Shown: positions 45,949 to 53,833 of the stretch, piece after piece | Position numbering within the stretch: position 1 is the first letter of the stretch | How the letters are laid out: every line of letters begins with the position of its first letter | Source of the DNA: Rhizobiaceae bacterium | GTDB lineage: Bacteria; Pseudomonadota; Alphaproteobacteria; Rhizobiales; Rhizobiaceae | Assembly (NCBI GenBank): GCA_025458045.1 | Contig: JALOTE010000003.1 | Location: 1 to 56,408 of the forward strand | Length of the DNA: 56,408 nucleotides | Reading direction: 5' to 3' | Notes under the pieces: model-generated | Seen by the model: only the letters and a program-made list of their open reading frames with translations | Database searches by the model: none | What the model was told of the DNA's origin: nothing | Program-made: the position numbers and the translations under genes

Positions 45949-47376
45949 ATGAACACCGCCATGCTGATCGGCTCATCCTTCGAGCGGGGAACCGAAACGG
46001 AAGAAAACGTCCTGAACCCGCGCACCGGCGCGACCATCCTGCATCTGCCCGAGGCAAGCCAGGACCAGATCGACCGTGCATGCGCCGCGGCGGCAAAGGC
46101 CTTCGTCACCTGGTCTCGCACGACGCCCGCAGAGCGCTCGGCCTATCTGCTCAAGATCGCCGACGCCATCGAAGCGGAGGCCGACGCTTTCGCCGCGCTG
46201 GAGGCGCAGAATTGCGGCAAGCCGGTCAATGCGGTGCGCAATGACGAAATCCCCGCCATCATCGACTGCTATCGCTTCTTTGCCGGGGCAGTGCGCACCA
46301 TGCCGGGCCATGCGGCCGGTGAATATCTGCCCGGTTTCACCTCAATGATCCGCCGTGACCCGGTCGGCGTGGTCGGCTCAATTGCACCGTGGAACTATCC
46401 GCTGATGATGATGGCGTGGAAGCTTGCACCCGCCATTGGCGGCGGCAACACGGTGGTCTTCAAGCCGTCGGAACAGACGCCACTTACAGCATTGAAACTC
46501 GCCCGGCTGCTCGCCGATATCCTGCCGGAAGGCGTCGTCAATGTCGTGCTGGGGCGCGGCGAGACTGTCGGCAACGCGCTGATCAACCATCCGCTGGTCA
46601 ACATGATCTCGATCACCGGCGATGTGGCGACCGGCAAGAAGGTGCTGCAGGCGGCGGCAAAATCCGTCAAGCGCACGCATCTGGAACTTGGCGGCAAAGC
46701 GCCCGTCATCGTGCATGACGACGCCGATCTTGATGCTGTCGTCAATGGCATCCGGGCCTTCGGCTACTACAATGCCGGGCAGGATTGCACCGCCGCCTGC
46801 CGCATCTATGCCGGGTCCGGCATTTATGACCGCCTCGTCGCCGACCTGACTTCGGCCGTCTCCACCATCCGTTATGCCAATGACGATGACGCCGACAACG
46901 AAATCGGTCCGTTGATTTCCGCACGTCAGCGCGACCGGGTCGCCTCATTCGTGCAGCGTGCCTCCGAATTGAAGCATATCGACATCACAACCGGCGGCGC
47001 GACGCATGGCGATGAAGGCTTCTACTACAAACCGACCGTTGTGGCCGGCGCCTTGCAGTCCGACGAAATCGTGCGCCGCGAAGTGTTCGGACCGGTTGTC
47101 TCCGTGACGCGCTTCACCGGCGATGACGATGTTGTCGCCTGGGCCAATGACAGCGACTACGGCCTCGCATCCTCGGTCTGGACGAAGGATGTCGGCAAGG
47201 CCATGCAGGCGGCGGCCCGGCTTCACTATGGCTGCACGTGGATCAACACGCATTTCATGCTGTGCAATGAAATGCCGCATGGCGGGCTGAAATCATCGGG
47301 CTATGGCAAGGACATGAGCCTCTATGCGCTGGAAGACTACACAGCCATCCGCCACGTCATGATCGCGCATGGCTGA
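45949..47376 (+). CDS. Aminobutyraldehyde-type aldehyde dehydrogenase
   Basis: The 475-residue NAD(P)-dependent enzyme has the catalytic Glu246 ([11 protein letters not shown]) and Cys280 ([10 protein letters not shown]). The segment [11 protein letters not shown] is the substrate and cofactor pocket. It resembles gamma-aminobutyraldehyde dehydrogenase (PatD/YdcW), which makes GABA from the product of putrescine deamination. It is the last gene behind the transporter, so uptake and first steps of polyamine catabolism may be linked; no aminotransferase is present here. The ATG at 45949 follows GGGAG. Confidence 0.87.
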   Translation: MNTAMLIGSSFERGTETEENVLNPRTGATILHLPEASQDQIDRACAAAAKAFVTWSRTTPAERSAYLLKIADAIEAEADAFAALEAQNCGKPVNAVRNDEIPAIIDCYRFFAGAVRTMPGHAAGEYLPGFTSMIRRDPVGVVGSIAPWNYPLMMMAWKLAPAIGGGNTVVFKPSEQTPLTALKLARLLADILPEGVVNVVLGRGETVGNALINHPLVNMISITGDVATGKKVLQAAAKSVKRTHLELGGKAPVIVHDDADLDAVVNGIRAFGYYNAGQDCTAACRIYAGSGIYDRLVADLTSAVSTIRYANDDDADNEIGPLISARQRDRVASFVQRASELKHIDITTGGATHGDEGFYYKPTVVAGALQSDEIVRREVFGPVVSVTRFTGDDDVVAWANDSDYGLASSVWTKDVGKAMQAAARLHYGCTWINTHFMLCNEMPHGGLKSSGYGKDMSLYALEDYTAIRHVMIAHG

Positions 47377-47670
47377 ACGGCCCGCTCCGCCAAGGGTCAA
47401 CCGCCCGAGGCCCGAACGGGGAGGGCGGGTGCTGCAGGGACCATCGATAGAGCGCCCCGGCGCGGCCGGGTCTTGCGAGACGCTTGCGGAGTTCTCTGAA
47501 CGCGCTTGACGGGCGTGAGGCGGCACAATTTCCCGAACGGTTGGGCGCTGTCGCTTTCCGCGTGACTGATGGTCTCCCCCTTTTGCCCGAATGCCGGAAT
47601 GGCACCGATGGCTTGAGGGAACATCAGCCCGTCGATGACGCGACGCTGACGTCCGGCATCATCAAGTAGC

Positions 47671-48837
47671 TCAGTCTTGGTCGAAGCGTCGACGCCTAAA
47701 CGGCCACACCAATTGCCTTCCGAATTCGGGCGGAACCGGGTCGCCGTCAATGCCGGTTTCTTCCGGCCATTCGCCCTTGGGCATGTGGTAGGTGCCGAAC
47801 AGCCGGTCTATCCACGGGAAATGCACGGCGAAATTCTTGTCAATGGGCGTCACGGCGTGATGCCAGTGGTGAAAACGCGGCAGCACGATCAGCTGGTTCA
47901 AGACCGGCACATCGAAGCGAATGTTCACATGGTTCAGCGTCGCCTGAACCGCGATGATGACCAGCCAGATGTAAAGCGCCTGCTGCGAAAACCCGATGAT
48001 CAGCAGCGGCGCAAGTGTGAATGTACGCGTGGCGATGATGTCCACCACATGCAGGCGCGAACCGGCGAGCCAGTCCATCGCCCGCGATGAGTGATGGATC
48101 GCATGGAACGGCCACGCCCAAGCCGTGCGGTGAAAGCCGCGATGCACGGCATATTGCGCCAGATCCGCCACCATCATGACGGCCAGCACCTCCAGTGCCA
48201 ATGGCCATGCATCGGTATTCAAGCCGGAAAACCGTGCATGAAGCGCCTGCGCGATCAGGGTTGCGGGCAGCAGCGTGAAGAATGTCAGCAATTCCACCGC
48301 CACATGGCTGACAAGGAAATAGATGCCATCCGTTGTCCAGCCCGCGCGGAAAATGCCCTGATCCGCCTTGAGCGGGAACAGCCGCTCCAGCGGCACGAAG
48401 ACCAGCGCCAGCAGGACCAGATTGAGGATGAACCAATCGAGCCCGATGCGGAACGCGGCCTGACCTTCGCCCACGGCAACCGTGCTGCCGCCCGCCACAA
48501 TGGCCGCAAGGCAAAACGCCAAGCCGGTGATGCCAAGACGCTTGGACGGCCGCAGCACCAGACTGGTGGCCGACAGCAAGAATCCTGCCATCAACGCAAG
48601 CGCCAGCAGCAGCCGCATGGTCTCGACCGGGTAGCGCGGCGCGGTCTCGCTGATTGTCAACCAATGCGGGTAACGGAACACGAGCACGGCCATGAAACTG
48701 CCGAACGACAGGAGCACGCCCGCCAACCCGGAGAACCAGCCGGTTCCGAAATGCTTCGGGAAATTGTCGCCGAGCAACCGCTCGGCTGCGCGGTCAAGCG
48801 CCGTGTAAGCCTGCGGAGCCGGTGCCTCTCTGTCCAT
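47671..48837 (-). CDS. Fatty acid hydroxylase/sterol desaturase family protein
   Basis: The 388-residue membrane protein has about eight helices and the four-histidine-cluster domain: HRGFH, HAIHHSS, then HVN and HHWHH, which hold a di-iron centre that hydroxylates or desaturates lipids. The N-terminal half (about residues 1-180) has extra helices not in the core family. The substrate is unknown: such proteins act on fatty acids, sterols or carotenoids. It is alone on the minus strand, 3 bases after the PhnA-domain gene, and they may be cotranscribed. Confidence 0.9.
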   Translation of the reverse strand: MDREAPAPQAYTALDRAAERLLGDNFPKHFGTGWFSGLAGVLLSFGSFMAVLVFRYPHWLTISETAPRYPVETMRLLLALALMAGFLLSATSLVLRPSKRLGITGLAFCLAAIVAGGSTVAVGEGQAAFRIGLDWFILNLVLLALVFVPLERLFPLKADQGIFRAGWTTDGIYFLVSHVAVELLTFFTLLPATLIAQALHARFSGLNTDAWPLALEVLAVMMVADLAQYAVHRGFHRTAWAWPFHAIHHSSRAMDWLAGSRLHVVDIIATRTFTLAPLLIIGFSQQALYIWLVIIAVQATLNHVNIRFDVPVLNQLIVLPRFHHWHHAVTPIDKNFAVHFPWIDRLFGTYHMPKGEWPEETGIDGDPVPPEFGRQLVWPFRRRRFDQD

Positions 48838-48840
48838 CTC

Positions 48841-49155
48841 TCAGCGCTTTTTCACAAATTCTGCGCGCAGCACCAGGCCCTTGATGCCATCGAACTTGCA
48901 GTCGATTTCCTGCGCATCGCCCGTAAGGCGGATGGAGCGGATCACCGTGCCGCGGCGCAGCGTCTGGCCGGCACCCTTGACGTCCAGATCCTTGATCAGC
49001 ACCACCTGATCGCCATCGGCCAGAACATTGCCGACGCTGTCGCGCACGATGACGGCATCGGCGCTTGCGGCGGCGGCTTTCTTGGCGGCCATGTCCGAGG
49101 CTGACAGCCACTCGCCCGTGTCCTCGTCATAGATATAATCGTCATCGCCCGTCAT
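48841..49155 (-). CDS. PhnA-domain (YjdM-like) protein without zinc ribbon
   Basis: The 104-residue protein consists of the PhnA C-terminal domain (about residues 35-104: DSVGNVLADGDQVVLIKDL, VKGAGQTLRRGTVIRSIRL, IDCKFDGIKGLVLRAEFVKK) after an acidic N terminus (DDDYIYDEDTGEW). Classical PhnA/YjdM begins with a four-Cys zinc ribbon; here only one Cys remains and the ribbon is replaced. The former name alkylphosphonate uptake protein has no support; its role is unknown. It lies 3 bases before the hydroxylase gene. Confidence 0.82.
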   Translation of the reverse strand: MTGDDDYIYDEDTGEWLSASDMAAKKAAAASADAVIVRDSVGNVLADGDQVVLIKDLDVKGAGQTLRRGTVIRSIRLTGDAQEIDCKFDGIKGLVLRAEFVKKR

Positions 49156-49262
49156 GTTGGCCTCGCTGCTGCCTTGTGCTCAGCGTTACAAGCCGTGCCG
49201 CTGGCAGGCAATGAGGACATGACTGCTCGCCCCATTATGGTGCCAATGGACTGCGATGCCGT

Positions 49263-49565
49263 TCAAGGCGCTGTCCTGACCTGTTCCCCGCTTAGGAACG
49301 CGCGGACCGCCGGATCGACAGTCAGTGCCAGAGCGCGGGAGCGCGCTGAGATCGCAGCATCTGCGCTGCCAACTCATCCAGAACATGGGCGCATACGGCC
49401 CTCCAAGGCTGATGGTATGCGGCTTCATCCGGTGAGATCGCACCGAAAACAGCAATCGCGCGATCAAACCTGCCGGACTGCGCCCGATTGGCGCCGATAC
49501 CCAAAGACGATTGGCGAGGTGTCGATTCCTACATAGTCACGGAAAATGTGTCGCCGAGTCCCACC
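49263..49565 (-). pseudogene. Possible decayed gene fragment
   Basis: Protein-like stretches appear on the minus strand in different frames: HIFRDYVGIDTSPIVFG (frame open upstream of 49510), then GRFDRAIAVFGAISPDEAAY (to 49325), then RALALTVDPAVRAFLSGEQ ending at TGA 49263. Read with two frameshifts they would form one C-terminal segment. No family was recognised, and chance open frames in GC-rich DNA remain possible. This also describes most of the 410-base gap between genes here; nothing else was seen in it. Confidence 0.3.
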
Positions 49566-50417
49566 TCAGCCAAGCCAGGGCAGGAAGGGCTGGCCGTTGA
49601 GCGCTTGCATGAATGTGCCGCCCACAAGCGCCGCATAGGCAAGGCTGGCAACGACGACCGCGACCATCGCGAAGCGGGCCGGGAGGAGTGCTGCGGCAAC
49701 CACCCCTGCAAGCGGAACGCCATGCAAAGCATGTGTCGCAAAGAAGTGCGCCACGCGCAGATCGCCCGCATCGCGCGACCAGCCCAGCAACCAAAGATCG
49801 CGTGTCGAGACGCCGACGGCATGGCCTGTGCCGGACGACAGGTACCCCGCGACAACAACTGTCGAAAAGAAGGTGAGCCCGAGGCCAAGCGCGATGGCGA
49901 CACGCAATGCCGGTTCGAGCCCGCTATCCTTGTTGCGGCCGATGGCAATGCCCATGATGAGGCTCGGCAGCGTCAACGTCACGGCCAGAACGCCCATTAC
50001 GGGGTAAAGCCTGACAAACAGCGGCTCTGTCGTGTTGAAATGCGAGGCCGTGTTTTGCATCGCCGCCGCCGAAAGCCACAGCACTTCGCCGATCACCGCA
50101 AGACAGACAATCACGCTGAACATGCCCCATAGGCGGTGGCCGCGCATCGCAGGCGGGAGATATCGCGCAAAGAAGGCCAGCGAGATGAGATAGATCGACA
50201 AGGCGTAGTGAAACTTGACCGGCTTCAGCCACGGGCTTTCGCCATCAAAGGTTCGGCCATCCAGCGCCATCGCCGCATAGAGCGGGATGAGTGCCATCAG
50301 CAGGAACAGGGCAAGGCGCGTGAACAAGGGCGCATCGCGCCACATGCGGCCAAGGTCGGGCAAGCGCATCAAGGGTGACGGGCGATGCCCCGTTGATGTT
50401 TCGACGACGGCGCTCAT
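49566..50417 (-). CDS. Seven-helix membrane protein rich in histidine
   Basis: I do not recognise this 283-residue protein. It has about seven membrane helices after a 30-residue N-terminal part. Polar conserved-looking groups are placed at helix ends: GESPWLKPVKFHYALSIY at about residue 60, NTASHFNTTEP at 125 and RVAHFFATHALHG at 222-234, so several His could bind heme or metal. The ATG at 50417 overlaps the stop of the ABA4-like gene (ATGA), which makes the two a coupled unit under the TetR-side operator. Function unknown. Confidence 0.8.
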   Translation of the reverse strand: MSAVVETSTGHRPSPLMRLPDLGRMWRDAPLFTRLALFLLMALIPLYAAMALDGRTFDGESPWLKPVKFHYALSIYLISLAFFARYLPPAMRGHRLWGMFSVIVCLAVIGEVLWLSAAAMQNTASHFNTTEPLFVRLYPVMGVLAVTLTLPSLIMGIAIGRNKDSGLEPALRVAIALGLGLTFFSTVVVAGYLSSGTGHAVGVSTRDLWLLGWSRDAGDLRVAHFFATHALHGVPLAGVVAAALLPARFAMVAVVVASLAYAALVGGTFMQALNGQPFLPWLG

Positions 50418-50854
50418 CGGGCAGCTGCCGCGCTTGAGGTTTCGGTAAGCCGGATGGCACGCAGGCCGCTGAAGGCGAGGAAGCCTGCCGGGCCGAACAG
50501 GAATGTCAGCACAAGGCAGGGCAGAACCAGCACATGGTTGATGCCTTCACGCCGCGCCGCGCGCACAATCCAAGCGCCGACAAACAGGTCAAATGCAAGG
50601 TAGTGCAGCCAGCCCGCCAGCGCGATCGATGGGTGGGTGAACAGCGCCATGACGTCAGCAAGCGAGCCAAAGCCACCCGGCGCCGACGACCAATGCACAA
50701 GGATCAAGGCCGTGTAGGCCGTCGACAGCAGCAAAGGGATCAGGAGTGCTGCGACACCGTCGGCGATGCGTGGCATCAACGGGGCAAGCACGAGCGCAAG
50801 CCAGCCCGCCATCACGGCAGGGCCACTGAGTTGGAAGAGGGTGTCGGGGGTCAT
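50414..50854 (-). CDS. ABA4-like (DUF4281) membrane protein
   Basis: The 146-residue protein has four membrane helices and matches the ABA4-like family: FGSLADVMALFTHPSIALAGW, then WLHYLAFDLFVGAWIVR with the conserved H-Y-L-x-x-D, and LTFLFGPAGFLAF. Plant ABA4 is needed for neoxanthin formation; the bacterial proteins have no known role. GGAAAG lies 10 bases before the ATG at 50854. It is the first gene of a two-gene unit and divergent from the TetR gene, with a long operator between. Confidence 0.83.
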   Translation of the reverse strand: MTPDTLFQLSGPAVMAGWLALVLAPLMPRIADGVAALLIPLLLSTAYTALILVHWSSAPGGFGSLADVMALFTHPSIALAGWLHYLAFDLFVGAWIVRAARREGINHVLVLPCLVLTFLFGPAGFLAFSGLRAIRLTETSSAAAAR

Positions 50855-50908
50855 GATTGGCGCTTTCCAGCCTTAAATCTTTACGCTGTCTGGATCGTGG
50901 TTGTATGT

Positions 50909-50945
50909 CTTGTCATTGTCAAGATCATATTTTGACAATGACAAG
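50909..50945. promoter_or_regulatory. 37-bp operator with perfect 14-bp arms
   Basis: CTTGTCATTGTCAA (50909-50922) and its exact complement TTGACAATGACAAG (50932-50945) flank a nine-base spacer, halfway between the divergent ABA4-like and TetR genes. Each arm holds two TGTCA units. The right arm supplies a TTGACA -35; TATTCG (50955-50960), 17 bases on, is the best -10, which would put the TetR mRNA start within a few bases of its ATG. Confidence 0.8.
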
Positions 50946-50967
50946 TTCGTGATCTATTCGGATTGGC

Positions 50968-51555
50968 ATGAGCGACGAAAAGCGATATCATCACGGGGAC
51001 CTGCGCCGGGCGCTTCTGGAGGCGGCTGAGGCCGAACTGGCGGAGCGCGGCATCGAGGCCTTTTCGTTGCGTGCGGTGGCCAAGCGGGCCGGCGTCAGCC
51101 ACGCCGCGCCCGCGCATCATTTTGGCGATGCGAATGGCCTGCTGACAGCGTTGGCCGCCCATGGGTTTCGCCAGTTTCTGGAGGCGCAGGCGGCGCGCGA
51201 AGCGAAAGCCACGCCTGATCCGTCAGCGCAGCTTGTCGCCGCCGGGCTTGGCTATGTGGATTTCGCGCTTCAGCGCCCGGCCCTGTTCCGCCTGCTTTGG
51301 GGGTCGAACCGACCCGATTTTGCCGATGCGGATCTGTCTCGTGCCGCAGAGGACGCCTACCGCCACCTCGTTGAGCAAGTCTCTGCCGCAGGCGGCCGCA
51401 CGGTTGCCGATGAGTCGGCGATGTGGGCGGTGGCGCATGGACTGGCCGACCTGCTTTCCGCAGGCCGCCTCAAGGCCATCGGTTCGTTCCCTGACGACAC
51501 GCGCGACGCCGTGTTGACGGACATTTTCTCCCGCTTCCTCCCGAGGCCGCAATGA
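50968..51555 (+). CDS. TetR-family repressor with WHG domain
   Basis: The 195-residue regulator has the N-terminal TetR helix-turn-helix (YHHGDLRRALLEAAEAELAE, FSLRAVAKRAGVSHAAPAHHFG; residues 7-54) and the C-terminal WHG domain with RPALFRLLWGSNRPDF. It most likely binds the 37-bp palindrome between itself and the ABA4-like unit and represses both. The ATG at 50968 has no clear ribosome binding site, in line with a leaderless or near-leaderless mRNA. The ligand is unknown. Confidence 0.92.
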   Translation: MSDEKRYHHGDLRRALLEAAEAELAERGIEAFSLRAVAKRAGVSHAAPAHHFGDANGLLTALAAHGFRQFLEAQAAREAKATPDPSAQLVAAGLGYVDFALQRPALFRLLWGSNRPDFADADLSRAAEDAYRHLVEQVSAAGGRTVADESAMWAVAHGLADLLSAGRLKAIGSFPDDTRDAVLTDIFSRFLPRPQ

Positions 51556-51585
51556 GGCGGCTTCGCCCACCCGGACGATGCCGTC

Positions 51586-52428
51586 TCACGCCGGGTTGCA
51601 GATGTCCTTCACCGATTGCAGCACCGCTTCGGGTGCAAAAACGCGCTCCAGCCAGTCATCCTTGAAGATCACCGGCCTTGCTTTGGAAATGGCGTGCAGC
51701 GCTCCGTCCGAGAATTTGCCTTCCGGGAAGATGTTGAAGGCGATCGCCAGTTCGATGTTCAGATGGCCAAGCATGAAGTCTTTGGCCGCTTCATACGGAA
51801 CACCGCGGCGGACCGCCTCATCGGTGGCCGCACGCAGCGCCAGCGCCAGCGTCGCACCCACCGTCTCGGACAGAGCCGGTTCGAGGATCGCCATCTGTTC
51901 CACCGTGCAACGATGCGCATTCATCACGGGCGCGTAAATCGCGCGGGCGACCTCCTCGCAGAGCGCATAGTGTTCTTCGGGCCCTTGCATCAGCGCACAG
52001 ACAATGTGCTGCTTGGCGGCGATGCCGCCGAAGAAATCAGTCTTGGCGGCATCCTCAATCTCGTCATTGAAGATTGGCGGATGACAGGGGTGCGTGACGA
52101 AGTAAGTGATGTCTGCACGTTCCGGCAATTCGCCGGCATGGGGTGCTGCGGCATCGAGCATCACGACGGCGGCGCCGGGTTTCAGATCATGCACGATCCG
52201 ATGTGCGACCTGTCCGATTGCACGGTCCGGCACGGCCATCACCACCACATCGGCATCCATCAAGGCGGTGTTCATGTCCACGCATTGCGCGCCGGTTTTC
52301 TCAGCCAGACGCGCGCGGCCTTCAGCCGAAATCTCAACCGGCGAAACCGCAAACCGGGTCGGTTGCAGGTTCGACATCAAGCGCACGCCCATTTTGCCGC
52401 CTGCGCCCAGAAGTGCTATTTTTGTCAT
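51586..52428 (-). CDS. apnO: D-apionate oxidoisomerase-like dehydrogenase
   Basis: The 280-residue protein begins with the NAD(P) motif MTKIALLGAGGKMG and has a phosphogluconate-dehydrogenase-type helical C-terminal domain with THPCHPPIFNDE. D-apionate oxidoisomerase (ApnO) oxidises D-apionate and moves its hydroxymethyl group to give 3-oxo-isoapionate. The identity rests on fold plus neighbours (DUF1537 kinase, RuBisCO-like protein, Gfo/Idh/MocA dehydrogenase, lactonase). The ATG at 52428 follows AAAGGG; the frame extends to 52596 but overlaps the kinase gene. It is the last gene of the operon. Confidence 0.8.
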   Translation of the reverse strand: MTKIALLGAGGKMGVRLMSNLQPTRFAVSPVEISAEGRARLAEKTGAQCVDMNTALMDADVVVMAVPDRAIGQVAHRIVHDLKPGAAVVMLDAAAPHAGELPERADITYFVTHPCHPPIFNDEIEDAAKTDFFGGIAAKQHIVCALMQGPEEHYALCEEVARAIYAPVMNAHRCTVEQMAILEPALSETVGATLALALRAATDEAVRRGVPYEAAKDFMLGHLNIELAIAFNIFPEGKFSDGALHAISKARPVIFKDDWLERVFAPEAVLQSVKDICNPA

Positions 52429-52465
52429 GGCTTTATCCCTTTCGCCGGACGCTGCGCCGCGCAAC

Positions 52466-53833
52466 TCATGTGTGGGACGCGCCATCGCGGGCGCGGATGA
52501 AGAAATCCTCTGTGCCCATCTGCCCGCCTTTGAGGACGAGTTCACATGGGTTGGAACCAAGAGTGTGAGCATCGAGCAACGGAGCGCCTGGCGCAATGCG
52601 CGCCTTGGCCGTCAGCGCCTCGATGCCGAGCGCGCGCGAAGCATGGCTCGACGTGTCACCGCCTGCGATGACGCAGCGCGAGACAGCGGAAAGATCGCGG
52701 ATCGCTTTCAGCAACTGGCCCATGTTGCGCGCCAGCGTTTCATTGGCGCCGTGCGCTGAAAGGCCTGCAATGGTGCGGGCTTCAGCCGTGGCTTGCAGCG
52801 CCGGATCGTCCGGGCCGCGCGCCGTGCAGATGATCGGGCTCAGGCCGGAAGCCAATGCGTCGAGCGCGCCTCTTTGCGCGGTGTCCGACGCTGCGGCCCA
52901 GGCGCGCTCATCCAGGGCAGCGGCGGCATCAATCGAAATGACCACGAAACCATTCATCTCTGCTGCCGCGATTTGCCGTGCCGTGTCGGGTGAGGCCGAG
53001 CCGGAGATCACCATGATCTGTCCAGCGGCTGGTGCGGATTGCACGTCCGCGTGCTGCGGCCTTGCGGCGGCAAGGCCGTATTCCACGCCTTGTGAGCCCA
53101 GCACAAAAAGCGGCTTGTCCCCGGCGGCATTCCACATGAGTTCACCGGCAGCGGCAAGGCTCCGGTCATCCATCACATCGATCGCGATGATGCGGGCACC
53201 GCTGTTTACCGCTGCATCGAGCGCTGCCTGCCCCTTGCCTGCCTGAAGCGCGACAACATCGACCAGCCCGATCTGTAGCGCGGTTTGCTCTGCGATGTGC
53301 AGGCGCACATCGCTCTCATTCATGGGTGTCACCGGGTGGCGGCTCATCGTCGGGTGCCGGTCAAGCCGCGCTATGCCTGCGGGCGCGCGGGCAAAAAGGT
53401 TGCCGAATGCCTGCCAGCGGCCAAGCGCGGGCGCAGCCAAAATCAACGGTGCAAACCCGAGCGCCTCCTCGCCCATCGCAGCCAGCCCCAACTCCGCGGC
53501 GCGGCCAATCGAGCCAATATGCGGCGCGCTGTCCATGGTGGAGCAGGCTTTGTAATGGAGAATGCGCGCGCCTGTCGCCTTCAGCGCAGCGAAGATTGGC
53601 GGCAGGTTCTGATCCATCCATTCCGGGCTTCGCGTGCGGGCATCACCCGCAATGCCCACACCGAAACGCCCGGGAAAACGGGCCAGCAATTCCGCGGTCG
53701 GCGCATCCAAAAACAGCACCGATGGAAAGCCTGCAAACTCCAGCACCTCCATCGTGGCAGCCGCGCCGGTGAAATCATCGCCGTACCAGGCAAGATAGGG
53801 CGCAGCCGATCCATGTTTGGCGGGGTCAATCAT
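52466..53833 (-). CDS. oiaK: DUF1537 kinase, probable 3-oxo-isoapionate kinase
   Basis: The 455-residue protein is a four-carbon-acid-sugar-kinase-family (DUF1537) enzyme. The N-terminal domain starts with LAWYGDDFTGAAA, the substrate side, and the C-terminal nucleotide side has VIAGGDTSSHASRALGI and VLKGGQMGTEDFF. In D-apiose catabolism OiaK phosphorylates 3-oxo-isoapionate. The ATG at 53833 overlaps the stop of the RuBisCO-like gene by four bases (ATGA). Confidence 0.82.
   Translation of the reverse strand: MIDPAKHGSAAPYLAWYGDDFTGAAATMEVLEFAGFPSVLFLDAPTAELLARFPGRFGVGIAGDARTRSPEWMDQNLPPIFAALKATGARILHYKACSTMDSAPHIGSIGRAAELGLAAMGEEALGFAPLILAAPALGRWQAFGNLFARAPAGIARLDRHPTMSRHPVTPMNESDVRLHIAEQTALQIGLVDVVALQAGKGQAALDAAVNSGARIIAIDVMDDRSLAAAGELMWNAAGDKPLFVLGSQGVEYGLAAARPQHADVQSAPAAGQIMVISGSASPDTARQIAAAEMNGFVVISIDAAAALDERAWAAASDTAQRGALDALASGLSPIICTARGPDDPALQATAEARTIAGLSAHGANETLARNMGQLLKAIRDLSAVSRCVIAGGDTSSHASRALGIEALTAKARIAPGAPLLDAHTLGSNPCELVLKGGQMGTEDFFIRARDGASHT

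Noticed and set aside
47377-47670. Open frames in the gap after the dehydrogenase gene
   Set aside because: The 60-120-codon frames lack ribosome binding sites, motifs and conserved composition; no clear structure was seen.
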